Assembly: GCA_023362775.1 (NCBI GenBank)
Contig: JALMGJ010000002.1
Location: 61,740,914 to 61,804,913 of the forward strand
Direction: 5' to 3'
DNA: 64,000 nucleotides
DNA from: Charina bottae
Lineage: Eukaryota; Chordata; Lepidosauria; Squamata; Charinaidae
A model generated the notes under the pieces. It ran no database searches and had not been told where the DNA came from. It saw only the letters and a program-made list of their open reading frames with translations. How positions within the stretch are numbered: position 1 is the stretch's first letter; each line of letters starts with the position of its first letter. The position numbers and the translations under genes were made by a program. Of the stretch, positions 10,270-21,737 are shown piece after piece.

Positions 10270-11949
10270 TTTTTATATAAGAATTTTATTAAGTTTCAAG
10301 CAAAGATAAAAGCTACAGAGAAACAAAAAACTACAAAGAAAAAAAGAAAAAAACTTAAAAAGTGTAGAAACACAAGAGAATTTTTTTCAAGATTACAAAA
10401 AGAGGTGACTTCTGACTTTTAACAGCAAGGATATACAACAATTTTCCATAATCAATCCCTTACTCTATACTAAACCAAAATCATGTTATTTCTATAAATC
10501 ATTCCATTGGCACATTATAAAAATCACTAAATACAGTTTCTCCCTCCCCTTATATTAAAAGAAAAGAAAAAAATATAAACCTCCTAATCAACTTCCCCCC
10601 CAAAGATAACATTTATTTAATTATTTCCTTCCTACTACTATTCTATACATTCCTGTCTACTATAATAAAGATCAAACTAAAAAACATATAAATTGTCTGC
10701 CATTATACTTGATAATACAACAATTTTAATAATCTTAATCATATTAAACCCAAAATCAGACATTTATTATTTTTTATTATACCTTAATAATCTTAATCCA
10801 AATTGTTAAAGATAAATGAAATCAGCCAAACCCTAAAAGCAATCCAGATAAATATTCTTAAACCCTTATCCCACTTCAAAATAAACCAGAGCATTTACAT
10901 ATCCCCACAATATGCACAGAGCTTTTTTCTTTAAAAAATTGAACAGCCCAACTGCCCCCCTCAAAAACTCCGACTTCTCTTCAGGAGACCTCCCATACAT
11001 AATACTCCCTTCTTTTCCATGGCGTTCCATCAGAAGATCAATTTCACTTATGGCTTGCAACTTCATCTCTCCCTTTAATTTCTTCAACTCGACTATCCAA
11101 TCTTCATCCAGCATTTCAGCAGAAGTCCCAATCTCTCTCTTAGAAGAGACATTTCTGTTGCTGTTAAATTCCTCAGTTTCATCCACGACATCCCCAACCA
11201 GATGACACATTTTAGATGTTTTCCACAATGTCCTGAATGCCTTGCATAAAAACTTGGTAGGAATCAGAAAAAATCTGTTTAAAATCTCGGTGGAAGTCAG
11301 AGAAAGTCTGTTTAAAATCCTCCATGTCTCACACAGTAGATTATGGCGCCGCCTAGGAGCTTACCCAGTGAAAGTCGAAGAGATGAAAGGATTCTGAAAT
11401 GTGTTTACATAAGCAAAAGTGAGATACGCAGAAAAATATCTTCAAATTTAGTACAAAAACAATAACAGGGAAACAGTTCTTTACTCTCAATCCTCCTAAA
11501 TATTTGTATGGAAAACAAAGCTAAAACTTAAAAAGAATTTTTTAAAACAAAATGATCCCCAAAATAACAAAAATCACTAAGATAACTCACTTCTCCTTGC
11601 TGTAGAAAGCCTGTCTTAGGGTACGCGTACTTAAAAGAAATATAAATTGGGTGATTTAGAAATGGGGTGGCTGGTCTTAGTGTCCCTTTAAGGCTGCAGC
11701 GCGGCTTGGAAATGGTGACGTCCCAGCCTCCCAGCTGCTCTTACCAGTCAAACACGAACGCTGTTTGCGATCTTCTGGCTGCAAGCAGCCGTCCGGAGGA
11801 CAGATGGAGTGTTTTCCTTTTTCTGGAAAAACACTCCTGGGCTTCAGGAAAAACCTGCCTGAGCCCCAAAAAACTGCTGCGTTGTCTGTTCTGCCTGCTG
11901 AGCCCATGGGCACAGCTGTTCAGTCTGCCATGTCCCCACCGGTAGTCGG
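10270..11949 (-). mobile_element. Internally deleted L1-type retrotransposon
   Basis: A 15-bp exact duplication, atgtgatttattctt, flanks the element (10255-10269 and 11950-11964). Reading the minus strand, a GC-rich 5' UTR (about 11949-11640) begins with a 'ggtggggacatgg' block and includes ggctgcttgcagccagaaga. AT-rich sequence with a short damaged frame follows (11325-10866), then an AT-rich 3' UTR ending in an aataaaattcttatataaaaaa tail. A full L1 is over 5 kb. Here endonuclease and RT are missing, so this is a non-autonomous derivative (HAL1-like in plan). The same 5' UTR recurs at the right edge (63706-64000). Confidence 0.8.
10866..11325 (-). pseudogene. L1-like ORF1 relic
   Basis: An ATG at 11325 opens 38 codons (starting MEDFKQTF) before a stop. 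A second frame, 11228-10866 (120 codons), follows in another phase, so at least one frameshift separates them. The translation is rich in K, E and L and looks helical, as expected for the N-terminal coiled coil of an L1 ORF1 protein, but no RNA-recognition motif is visible. Assignment rests on its position between an L1-like 5' UTR and 3' UTR. Confidence 0.45.
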
Positions 11950-12055
11950 ATGTGATTTATTCTTAACAGGTATGTGAAGACTTCATCTGGGCCAGACAAC
12001 TGGAAGAATACCATTACTGTTCTTTATGTGAAAATAACAAGAGGGAATGCAAGCG

Positions 12056-12743
12056 TGGGGGAGTGAAGTTTGTTGTCTGTTTATATGTGGTAGCTTCTCT
12101 TACCAGCCTTGACTGCGGTATTGATTTTTCCTTGATTTTTTCTGTTTATCTGGTGCAGGTTCCTGCTTATCTGAGTGTGGATAATAGGTGTGTGATGTGG
12201 AAGAAAGTACTTAGGGCTCTTTGTCCCCCCCCCTTTTTTTTTTTAGCTATTAACTATTTTTAGCTATTAACAGAAACATTGAGACAACCACCAACTTTAA
12301 ACCATTCAAAGAGGAAGAAATCAAAGGTCAAAGAAAGGGTCAAAATGCTTCAAGCATATCCTTCCTTATCACCTGCCATTTATCCAACACCTAGATAAGC
12401 AGGACTAATCAAGGAAGAAACAATTCCCCATTCAAAGAGGCTCTTCACCCAATGGGCTCCCAAATGGCCCTTCACCCAGGCTTTTGGCCAAGATGGAGGA
12501 AGCCCCTTCTAGGTAATGGGTATCTGTTGCCTGGTTTTGCTATTTTTTTTTTGCTCTTTTGCTTTTATTGTTATATTGTATTTTTTCCCCCTGTATTTTT
12601 ACTTTGTGAACCACCCAGAGTTGCTGGGAGTATGGCAGTCTACAAATTTAAATCATCAGTATCAAGGAAGAAAAAGTACCTCAGTTTAGGCTGGTAGGAT
12701 AAGCTACTATGTAAAAAAACAGCCAGCAAACTTCACTCCCCCA
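12056..12743. mobile_element. Putative TIR-bounded element, unclassified
   Basis: The sequence tgggggagtgaagtttg at 12056-12072 recurs inverted and exact at 12727-12743. The match extends inward to about 25 bp with two mismatches (12056-12080 and 12719-12743). The 690-bp interval has no coding capacity and contains a plus-strand LINE tail near 12545-12655. No clear target-site duplication is visible, so a DNA transposon is inferred rather than shown. Confidence 0.45.
12545..12655 (+). repeat. CR1/L2-group LINE 3' tail
   Basis: The plus strand reads 'gtgaaccacccagagttgctggg...tctacaaatttaaat', the sense version of the 'ccgcccatctccc...actctgggcgg' tail seen reversed elsewhere in the window. 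Confidence 0.65.
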
Positions 12744-12865
12744 TGCATTTAAAAAAAACAACACGTATTTTATCAAATGTGCAAAATTTGAAATTAAAAT
12801 AGGAAACTATGAAATACAACTTGTCTTTAAATAAGTGCCTGTCTTACAAGAGCACTTGTTGCTGC

Positions 12866-12910
<45 letters not shown>
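12866..12910. repeat. (TTA)n microsatellite
   Basis: An uninterrupted TTA run of about 15 units. Confidence 0.97.
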
Positions 12911-12956
12911 CCAAACAGGAAAGCTGATCTTGTTGGATGCAAAATTATATATTGGA

Positions 12957-12992
12957 GAATGAATGAATGAATGAATGAATGAATGAATGAAT
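12957..12992. repeat. (GAAT)n microsatellite
   Basis: About nine GAAT units, followed within a few bases by a short (GT)n run (12996-13006). Confidence 0.97.
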
Positions 12993-13701
12993 ATATGTGT
13001 GTGTGTATTCATAATCTTCCTGTACTGTAGTCTGATGAGATTAAAAATATGTCAGATAGAAATATGCTGCATTTGGTCCTTTCAACTCCTGAGAGTCTCT
13101 CACAGTCTCCCCTTAGAGACTCAGTGCATGTTCTTGAGTGCCTGGTAAAAACCAGGGAATTTGGATTTTGGCTCAAAGCATCAATATTTTTCATTAGAAA
13201 TGAACCAGCATTTTCCAGTAGTTATGTTTGTGTTCAGCTGAAATAAATAAATATTATTCAAACAAGCATCAAACATGTGTTTTAGCCTCCACATGCGTTG
13301 TCAAAGGATTTTAAAAGCTAGCAAATATTCGGTTGTTTTGAAATTTTAATTAGCTTTGAACAACAAAGCAGCATGTAACCAATTAGAGATCTAAGAAGTA
13401 ACGTGTGTGCAGGCTGCCATCTTTTTGGCAATTAATTGATAACTAGCTTACTGTGTGCTATCTAATAATTAAATGGGAACACACTCTGAGTCAAATGAAA
13501 AGTAGGGATGCTAATGAGTTAAGCATTTATGCTTTTTCAGATTCACTGACCACAGTACTTAATCTGCAAAGAACAAACTCCCTACCCACCACTTAAATTA
13601 CACCACACAGAGGCTCAAAGTAAAATTCCCAAAGTTGTAAGAGTAGTAGAATGAGTAAGATAGCTTTTGGCAGGTGGGGGGGAAAGGCAAATGGTCTAGT
13701 A
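12993..13701. other. Unique sequence, possible conserved non-coding
   Basis: No repeat was recognised. Bases 13330-13540 carry several homeodomain-type cores (ttaatta, caattagag, aattaattga, taataattaa) in sequence of mixed composition. That is the texture of developmental enhancers, but AT-rich DNA gives such cores by chance. Confidence 0.35.
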
Positions 13702-13825
13702 CAGTGTTTCTCAATCTCAGCAACTTTAAGATGGGTGGAATTCAACTCCCAGAATTCTGGCTGGCTATGGAATTCTGGGAGTTGAAGTCCACCCATCTTA
13801 AAGTTGCTGAGATTGAGAAAAACTG
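13702..13825. mobile_element. Palindromic hAT-like MITE, copy 1
   Basis: The left half, cagtgtttctcaatctcagc..., is the reverse complement of the right half ending ...gctgagattgagaaaaactg. The halves meet around an 'aattctggctggctatggaattctgg' centre, so one strand can fold into a single hairpin of about 60 bp. No clean 8-bp duplication is seen (flanks gtctagta and ttcagtag). A second copy is at 47496-47617. The two frames covering it (13593-13796 minus, 13674-13994 plus) are mirror-image by-products. Confidence 0.8.
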
Positions 13826-16764
13826 TTCAGTAGCTGACTCTCTCCCCTCTTCCTCCACACCTTTTGCACCGTCCTTCTTCAGCAGATTTGCTTCTGTACT
13901 TTGGCAAGAGTTGGACTTTCACATTGGTAAGGTGTTGGCAAATGAGTTTATCTTCCAGGAAGAAAAATCTCTTCTTGTTTATTTTCAAATATAAAGGCCT
14001 GCCAGCATAGTTGCAGTAATGCTGACCAGGCTTCATTTTCTACAGGAATGTCATAACAAATGCAATGCTTGACAAAGCAGGATATGGGTTGGCCAAATTG
14101 CTCAATCCATTTTTCAGAGTGGGAAATTGAAGCCATTCCCCCCACCCCTCCACCCCCTGCATATAGGTGTGCTCACTTGGAATAGGTTCTGATAGCCAGG
14201 GAACTTACCTGTCACCAACATGTTGAAGACCAGCAATCATAGCCACTGCAAGAAAGGAAATCTTTTCTTTTTCTTATTTTATACCCTCCTTGGCTGGACA
14301 GAGTAAAATAAAATGGCATGGCTTCTATTAAAGCATTAAATGCTTCCCATCCATCTAGATCCATCCATCCTCAGCTTCAACAAAATTATAAACTCCATAT
14401 ATAGGAAAGCAATAACTATGTACTGTATTGTATTCAGTATCCTTCTACAGAAACTGGGGGGGGGAGGGGAGGGAACGGGGAGAGTAACTGGTTGTATCCA
14501 AGCCAAGATTTGGGTTTTTTTTAAAAAAAATTGCAACCAAACAAAAGAAATATACTTTTAACAGTTTCCAAAAGGAGATGCCTTATTAGAAATTATTTCC
14601 ATATCTGATTTTCAGGTACAGTTTAGATGTGAATCTGAAAATATTTACTTCTCTCCAAAATGAAAAGATGTTTATATAGAGAGGAGGTTATATCCTGGAA
14701 AGCATCTACATTCAGCTATTAGTGAAGCATACCCACCTGCAAATCCAGGAAAAAATAATGTGCATCAATTTGTGAAATAAATGGGGAAGAACCAATTTAA
14801 TTTAGTACGGGCAATGCAAAATCTGTGCCAACATCGGAGTATAGTACATCTAAAGCAACACCCTCCACACACTCACACACAATGATGGTCGTCAAAATTG
14901 GTTTGTAAAAAGACCTGTTTCTCCAATTTACACCATTCCGCAAATCTTTTACATTTTTGTAATTTCCCCAAGGTTTGCAGCATTTCTCATAAAGAATTCC
15001 CAGGTGAGCTGTCTTGATTTCAAATACCACTTTGTTTGGTTTAGGTCGTTTTAAAAAGATTTTTGCCAGCACAGAATTCAACTAGTCAAGTTTATCCTGT
15101 GCTTTAAAAGGGGCCATTGGGCTTAGAATATTATGCCTGCCTTAAGTGTGGCACTGAAGAGCTGCTAAGAGGCAGATGCACATGTGTCCTCAGTGGAATA
15201 TACATTTATGGATATTTGGTGCTATGTTGAGGGAAATAGGAAATTTCCAAAATTGTATCTGGAGATCCTTAGCCTGTAAGCATATTTTTTCATATTGCCC
15301 TTGAAATTGGAATGGAAGGATCATTCAAGCAGTTCTGATGTACGAATGGAGAAAGCTGCACTCTTCACAGTTCAAATGTCTTTCTTAATAAACCTTGGCA
15401 ATTATACCTGCATTGCAGGGTGTTAAACTCTCTTGTACTACATAGTTTCAAACAGGCAAACATTTCCAGAAGCAGACGGATGTGCAGGAATATTGTGGAA
15501 CAGGCTTCCTAAGGTTAAGACAAAGCATTTGAACTGAGTCCATGCCACCAATAATTTTTGTGAGAAATACTGAAAACCTATTGAGGGGTGGGGGGACCTT
15601 GGTTTAGAGAACAACAAAATGTTCATGAAAAACTATCATTGGTTTGGACTCCATCTATTTTAGATTGACCTCTGTATCTCCTTGCCTCTCCATTAATAGC
15701 TACTATTCACCATACATGCTTTAAATTTAATTTACCACCTTCCAATTTACAAATGCCACACTCACAAATATGCCTGGGTTTTTGCATTTTAATATTTGTG
15801 ATTTATAAGAGAGATGTCTGATTTATAGCACATTCAAGTGCCTTATTTGGTCTATTTATCCCCTCTACTCTGCAAGAATGATAAAACAACCATGTATGTC
15901 TCCTCAGCAAGAATAATCAAATATTTATTATGTCAGTTAAATTACAGCACTACAAGCTACAGCTGCCGGATGATCATTTTTTCCTCCTCACCAGTTTCTC
16001 ATGGTCTAACTAAATGCAAGTGTCAGTTGGCTGATGTATTTTTTTCCTCTCCAGCAGGGTGCATTGTGGTTGTATTCTTCATTGCATTCCCAACAACAGC
16101 TCTGCAGAAGTTATTGGGTGTGCATGTTTGAGTGTGTGTCAGAGGGAAGGTTGTGGCTCATTGCTTTCAGGGAAATCATTACGAAACATTAAAGAAAAGG
16201 CAGCCTATCATTTTTGTGTGATATGCAAAAGATGCCTTCCAGCTGAGAGAAGTCCAGATCAGATTTCTACTGCTTGAAGGAGAACACGGTTTTTGGTGCA
16301 GTCACTTTGGGGGATTACGTTGTGTGTAAAACAAATGGGGGGGGGGTTGTCATTAGAATTCACAGTAGCAATTTGATAAATGCACACCCTGTGAGCATCC
16401 ACACCCTGCGTGGAAAGGCTGCAACAGAATGCTTAAGACTCACCGAGCATCTCCATCTTGCAGTTCCACATGATAAACCTTTGGAGGTTTATTTATATTG
16501 AAGAGCCTACTTCTCGATATACATTACAACTTTTATTGGCTGGTGGTTAAACACACACATGCAATGCCATATTTCTGTCAGAAATCTATGCTACCAAAAG
16601 GCTGTTCATCACACAAATAGAGTACATTTTGTACCAAGCAATAAATAAAACAACTACCAGAAAACAGTCCAAGCTATATAGTTCCAATTTTCACGAGGGA
16701 TTTATTTTTTAATTTGCTTCTTATAGTATGATTGCAGGGCATGGCAGCCATGTTGGAGAAACAT
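13826..16764. other. Long unique stretch
   Basis: Nearly 3 kb without a recognisable gene or element. Local features are a G-rich run at about 14454-14485, T and A homopolymers at 14514-14530 and a G run at 16338-16347. Frames of 60-97 codons here match nothing I know. Confidence 0.5.
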
Positions 16765-16782
16765 TTCTCTCTCCCTCTCTCC

Positions 16783-16817
<35 letters not shown>

Positions 16818-16838
16818 CTCCCTCTCTCTCTCTCTTTC
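16765..16838. repeat. (TC)n-rich polypyrimidine tract
   Basis: CT repeats broken by CCC and TTT over 74 bp. Three overlapping minus-strand frames across this and the next repeat encode only low-complexity RE/YLSI strings. Confidence 0.97.
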
Positions 16839-16856
16839 CACACACATATATGTATG

Positions 16857-16857
<1 letters not shown>

Positions 16858-16913
<56 letters not shown>
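16858..16913. repeat. (GATA)n microsatellite
   Basis: About 14 GATA units without interruption, followed by a short ACAC run. Confidence 0.97.
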
Positions 16914-16914
<1 letters not shown>

Positions 16915-17029
16915 CACACACAGAGAGATTTATACAGATACTGATTCTTTCTCTCTCTCATCCATCAGCAGGCTGTTTCACATGTAAATATTTAATCTTA
17001 TGTATACATAGTTGGAATCGAAAGAACAG

Positions 17030-17372
17030 GTAAATTCAATCTAGAAAAGACTGAGAAGGGACATGCTTTTTCAAATATCAGAAGCATTCTCATACAGAAG
17101 AGGACAAAAAGTTATTCTCTGTTACTCCAGAGGCAGAATTGGAATTAATGGACTCCAGTTACTGGAGAGTAGATTTTTGGTTAAATATTAGGAGAAACAT
17201 AAATCCAATAATTTAGAGAGGCAGTAGCTTTTCCCTCACTGAGTATGTATAAGCAGGGGCATTAAATGGCATCTGTTTAAAATGATGTTGTTCTAGATTT
17301 CCTGCAGGAAAGGACTTAGACTAGATAATCTAAAAATACCTCCTCAAGCTTCATTATTCTATGAATCTCTGT
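17030..17372 (+). repeat. CR1-type LINE 3' end, decayed
   Basis: The end, 'ggacttagactagataatct...cttcattattctatgaat', matches the CR1 3' terminus, which ends in ATTCTRTG-type units. Upstream, 'ttgg...aaatattaggagaaac' resembles the decayed 3' coding and UTR region. No frame survives. Confidence 0.6.
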
Positions 17373-18802
17373 GTCCCAATTCATGATTCCTAATCCAAAT
17401 CCAGACTGTGAGCCAATTTATATGGAAGTTATTTACATTTCACAATGGTTAAGCCCTTGACATGTTCTCAGTCTTATTATGCACTTCATTTTGTATTCTA
17501 CATGCCATTGCTGGGATAGGTCTAAAAAAGAAACAGAGTTCAAGATAACATAAAAGAATTTGAGCATTCATCTTGGAAAAACCAAATTAAGGTTTGCCTG
17601 TTTATATTTAGGCAGAGGTTAATTTTTATCCCATTTATTTTTAGCAGTTGCAGAAAAAGTGTATTCTGCAGATGCAAAGCTATTCTGAATAAAAGCATTT
17701 GTGAAGAAAGTGTTTCAGCATTCGCTCTAATATTTCTTTTTTATCATTATGCATTGCATTTCTAGTTCCATGTAGAGCAGTGAGGCAGGCACATCACTGA
17801 ATATTGTCTGGAGAGGCAGAATTATCTTTCTTTGAAAGAAACGAGTTCCACGGGTACAGCATACTAAAAAAAGTCTTGGTTTGCAATGACCAGGATGAAA
17901 TATCATTTATTGCAGCCTTTAAATCAAAGATCCTTGACAGACTAATAATGGTGCATTCTGCTCTTAGTGACACAACCATATTGCCATGACAGCTATTTAG
18001 CTGTTGCTTCTAACACCATGGATGCCTATTATTTAATAGAGATTTATGCAAAAAAACCAACCCCCCACCCCACCCCCAGATTTTATTAATAGAATAGGGA
18101 GATTGAAGTTTGGAGACGCAAAAGAGTTTTGAATTCAGAAGGTCAGATCAGAGCCAGGCCTTATTATCATGCTGCATCTCTCACCAGTGCCTGCAATCTA
18201 CAAGCCAGACTCTTTGTGGAAATGGGTTTTGTGTACTTTCAAAAGACGACTAGACAGATGCTCAAAAATAGCCAACTAGCGGGTTACAGGCATGGCGGAA
18301 GGATTGCAAGGGGCGTCAAGGATATTCCCTCCTCCTTCACCCCATGGCCTCCATTGTATCGGTGACCTGTCAGTCAGCTAATGGGCATGGAGGATGGGTA
18401 CAGGATGAAGCAGGAAGGAGCATTCGATAATGAGCAAGCTCCATCCTCAATAGGGCTTCAAGAGAATGGCTGGTAGCAAGTGACTGGTTGACAGCACCTG
18501 TAACTTGCCTGTAGAGAAGGCAAAATAACATAGGACTAAGCAAAATTGTAAAACAGTAGAAAGGGGCTATGCAAAACAACTTGTTGGCAGAAGCAGGAGA
18601 AAACAAAAGCAGAAGTTGGGTGGCCAATAAATTTAAATAATAAACAAACAAATAAATAATAAAACCTATAATGTACCCATTGGTGGCAGAACCACGACAC
18701 ACAGCTTGCAGAACGTGGCTATCTTTCCCAGTTGAAATCAACCTTCTGTGCAGCACAGGACTAGCCTTTTCTCCAGATAGCATTCGTTCTGGATTTCAAA
18801 AA
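17373..18802. other. Unique sequence with a LINE tail
   Basis: No gene was recognised. A 'gttgggtggccaataaatttaaataataaac' stretch at about 18614-18664 looks like a plus-strand LINE 3' tail. A 137-codon minus frame (18370-18783) and a 78-codon plus frame (18129-18365) carry no recognisable domain. Confidence 0.5.
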
Positions 18803-18807
18803 AGTGC

Positions 18808-19075
18808 TGTCAGAGTCCACTCTGACTCTGAGCTGGGGGAAGCTTGTGCTGAGCAGGATCAAAAGGACAGGGCTAACAGACAAACTCGTGATGAGCAGGT
18901 GTTAGACAGTCAGGCACCTGAGGAGCAGGTGCAGTCTAACGAACCCGGGGATGACTCAGCTGCGTGGGAGAATTCGGAGGAGCTGATTGGTCCAGAACCA
19001 GGAACAGGTTCGAAGGCACCAATCAGTGCAAGAGAGAGGCGTGCTGAAAAGCGCGCCAAACAAAGAGAAATCTGA
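18808..19075 (+). pseudogene. Open frame inside LTR copy 1
   Basis: The reading frame covering 18808-19072 is open and rich in E, Q, R and S. It shares the blocks QVQSNEPGDD and APISAR with the frame in the second LTR. It ends at a TGA (19073-19075), after which the same phase stays similar to copy 2 for about 30 more codons. There is no ATG inside the LTR part; the apparent start lies in flanking DNA. Function unknown. It may be a former U3 reading frame or chance. Confidence 0.35.
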
Positions 19076-19807
19076 TTGGCTCCTGAAGGGAAAAAGCGTG
19101 GAGAAAGGAAGACAAAAGGACGCCAGAGCAAGTACCCAGTTGCCGGAGACAGGTATCCTAACAACAGCTCTCCTACAAGCAGCCGTCCTATCAAGCAACC
19201 AACCTTGTCCAGCAGGTCCAGCCTGCGTCTGGTTTGGAAGCCTCTCCTGTAGCCACAGAGGAATCAGAAATCTAGAGTGTTTCACCATTTCAGAATCAAT
19301 CCCCGCTGCGTCAGAAGCCCAGTTCGCTTCAGCCTCAAGAGGAACGGAGCCTTATCTCGTAACCTTTCAGCAAAGCCCAGCCAAGAAAGCTTTGGTTGCT
19401 TCGGGTGTTCGTCAGCTCGTGCCACTAGCTTCACAGCATTCAACAGCCTTGGGAAAGCAGCGTTTCAATGCTTCAGTTAAGTACTCCATTCATCCTCGTG
19501 TGTCTTGTTGCGCTAAACCAGTGCAGCCGCATTGGGGGGTTTTCTAGTCTAGCGCATCCTGTCCTGCCTAGTCCTTCAGGCAGCATTGCCTAGTGGTTCC
19601 AGTCTTGTCTGCCTTGCAGTTCCAGTCCAGTCGCCTAGTGGTTTTGCCTTGCTGCTTCAAGGAGAATCTTGCCAACCACACCAGTCCAGTATATCTTTTG
19701 CCAGAAGAATGGCCTAAAGTAATCATTCCAGTACATCCAGTTGTGTTGAAGATGCAATACATTTGTGTGAATTAATGGACTGAATTTCTGTAAATAACTT
19801 TTTGTTT

Positions 19808-19813
19808 AATAAA
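19808..19813 (+). promoter_or_regulatory. LTR polyadenylation signal
   Basis: AATAAA lies about 48 bp from the LTR 3' end, in the position expected near the R/U5 boundary. The second LTR keeps the equivalent signal (TTTATT on the plus strand at 37339-37344). Confidence 0.6.
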
Positions 19814-19866
19814 GAACATTCTATAGAATCTCCAGAGTTGGTTCATAGTCCGAACAGGACAAGTGC

Positions 19867-20680
19867 TAAACCTGTATACTGTATATAAGAAACCCACATC
19901 AAGACCTGACAAGTACGTCAAAAAGCACTCATTAGGTTGCTCATGCACAACTTGAACATCCAGGGGGCCAAATGCTCATTTAAACCCCCTTCTAACTGCA
20001 TACTATGTCAGTTTAGTCTCTCTCCCTTGGTTTAAATACATACCCTATACTGTATGTATTGTTAATTCTTTCAAGAATTCTGGAACGAAAACAGAATATA
20101 TTCTTAACAGAAGACAAAGTCAGAAAACATCCTCAACTGATATTTGATTTCCAGTGTACAGTACATTAATGCACCAATAAAGAAACAATCTGTAGAGATA
20201 TTTTCACCTGGAACCCTGAACGGGGCAGGAGATTGGACCCAAATACCTGAGTGTCCCTTCCAATCCTAAGGGAAATGGAGAGGCAGAAGAAGACTGGCAT
20301 TTTCACATGGAGGTGAAATTTATATGTCTTATCTACAGAGCATAAGAAAACTTCTTTCTTAGTATTTGATTGTGCTTAGCCACAGTAGGGCTCCTAGTTA
20401 AGAGGGGGAACTAAAACTTAATACAGGGAAAGTGCAAAACTTTTGGAATAATAAAAAAGCAAGCAAAAAGCTGGAGTTAAATAGTTGTATCTTAAGAAAA
20501 AAAACATTACCTTGTAAAAATCCTTCTCAGAACTTCTAATTCTGATTCTCCATTAAAGTAATGATACCCTTGAGTCAAGCTCAGCATCTAGTGACTACCT
20601 GAACACATCCATGCAGTTTTCTTAACAAGAGTATGGAATAGGCTTATCAGTGCCCTCTTCTAGGATTTTTTAAAGTTTCA
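19867..20680. other. Unique sequence
   Basis: No gene, repeat unit or long frame was recognised. Confidence 0.5.
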
Positions 20681-20765
20681 CAGTCTGGCCTGCAGCCCTC
20701 GAATCTTCCATCCAAGTATTTTCCAAGTCTGCCTCTGCTTAGCTTCTGAGAACAGCCAAGTGCTC
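20681..20765 (-). repeat. 5S rRNA-derived SINE fragment
   Basis: On the minus strand the piece reads ttctcagaagctaagcag..., then a 'tacttggatgga' block and 'gggctgcaggcc'. This matches the middle and 3' part of a 5S gene joined to a SINE body. It retains the 'tacttggatgg' block that the copy at 2541-2634 has lost. Confidence 0.6.
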
Positions 20766-21048
20766 CACTGTTATTATGCAAATGTTCAAAATCAGAAGCA
20801 CAAAACCCTGATTGATTTATTAATTTTAAAAAAACTAGATTTTTTTACAATGTGCTTCTAAAATATACAGCTTAGCAAGGTGCTGAGAGAAAAGGATTGG
20901 ACTTAATGATTATAGGGTTTTTTTTCAAATTAGTTTTATTAAATTATTGTCCTTTTAACTTTTGTTGCAAATGTTTTGAAGTCAATTTTATACTAAAAGT
21001 ATCAGGTAAAAACACTCAGTAAATTATATCACTTTACCTCACTTGTAA

Positions 21049-21165
21049 TTTATTTGATTTGGTATAGCTACCCACTCCAGAAGACAGGGTGGTTTACAAA
21101 ACACACACACAGAAAACAGTTAAAATCCACATAAACAGGCAGACACACTAAAACAACTAGATGAC
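21049..21165 (-). repeat. CR1/L2-group LINE 3' tail
   Basis: The plus strand shows tttatttgatttggtatagc followed by 'cacccactccag...cagggtggtttacaaaac', the reversed LINE tail, diverged, with ACACAC added. Confidence 0.55.
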
Positions 21166-21487
21166 CAGCAGTACAAATGGTAAAAAACAACAGGATTTCA
21201 GCAAAGATAGAAATGGGAGCTCAGATTTCTACTGAGTCCATTAAAATATACTCTGAGGTCTCTCTATACAGAGACAAGGACTGCCCTGCACGGAGTAATC
21301 CCATTCCCCAATTTCACATGTGTACATACAAAAGCCCCTTTCTGCATTATGTTAAACTGAGTACCAGGAGGCAGTTCCTTATCACTTTCATCGTTATTGG
21401 GCCTTGTCAGTTATTTTAGCCAGATCTTTTCTATGGGGTTCAAACCCCTTATTGGGAATTGAATTCATGAACCATCACACTTTAAAT

Positions 21488-21729
21488 CAGGGGTCCCCAA
21501 CCTGTGGGCTGTGGACTGTCAGGAAGTGGGCCGCGGGGCTCCCTCCTGCAAACCCCGCCCCCAGTGCACATGATTACCCCACCCCCGCTGCACACAATTG
21601 GCTCCCGCCTGCAAACTCCGCCCCCCTGGTGCACACAATTGGCTCCCGCCTGCAAACCCCGCCCCCTGGTCCGTGCAAAAATTTTCTTCCACCACCGGTC
21701 CCTGGTGCCAGAAAGGTTGGAGACCGCTG
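21488..21729. mobile_element. hAT MITE with exact 8-bp TSD
   Basis: The termini caggggtccccaacct and (reverse complement) cagcggtctccaacctt are inverted. The 242-bp unit is flanked by a perfect ctttaaat duplication (21480-21487 and 21730-21737). The interior is unusually GC-rich and built from near-repeats of 'cctgcaaaccccgcccc' (three copies between about 21545 and 21665). Those give the two overlapping proline-rich frames here, which are not genes. Confidence 0.85.
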
Positions 21730-21737
21730 CTTTAAAT

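Larger units (their letters stand above)
18808..19861 (+). mobile_element. Solo LTR, family S copy 1
   Basis: The 1054-bp unit starts TGTCAGAGTC and ends CCGAACAGGACA, giving TG...CA termini with a short TGTC/GACA inversion. It is flanked by a perfect 5-bp duplication, agtgc (18803-18807 and 19862-19866). A polyadenylation signal AATAAA lies at 19808-19813, about 50 bp before the end. No internal gag-pol region or second LTR adjoins it, so it is a solo LTR left by recombination. A homologous copy lies inverted at 37293-39056. It could belong to Gypsy or to an endogenous retrovirus; the LTR alone does not say. Confidence 0.85.

Noticed and set aside
16674..16961. Overlapping minus frames with YLSI and RERE repeats
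   Set aside because: They are pure microsatellite translation ((GATA)n and (TC)n).
18370..18783. 137-codon minus frame with hydrophobic stretches as a membrane protein
   Set aside because: It reads through a LINE-tail A/T run in reverse, which produces the hydrophobic residues.
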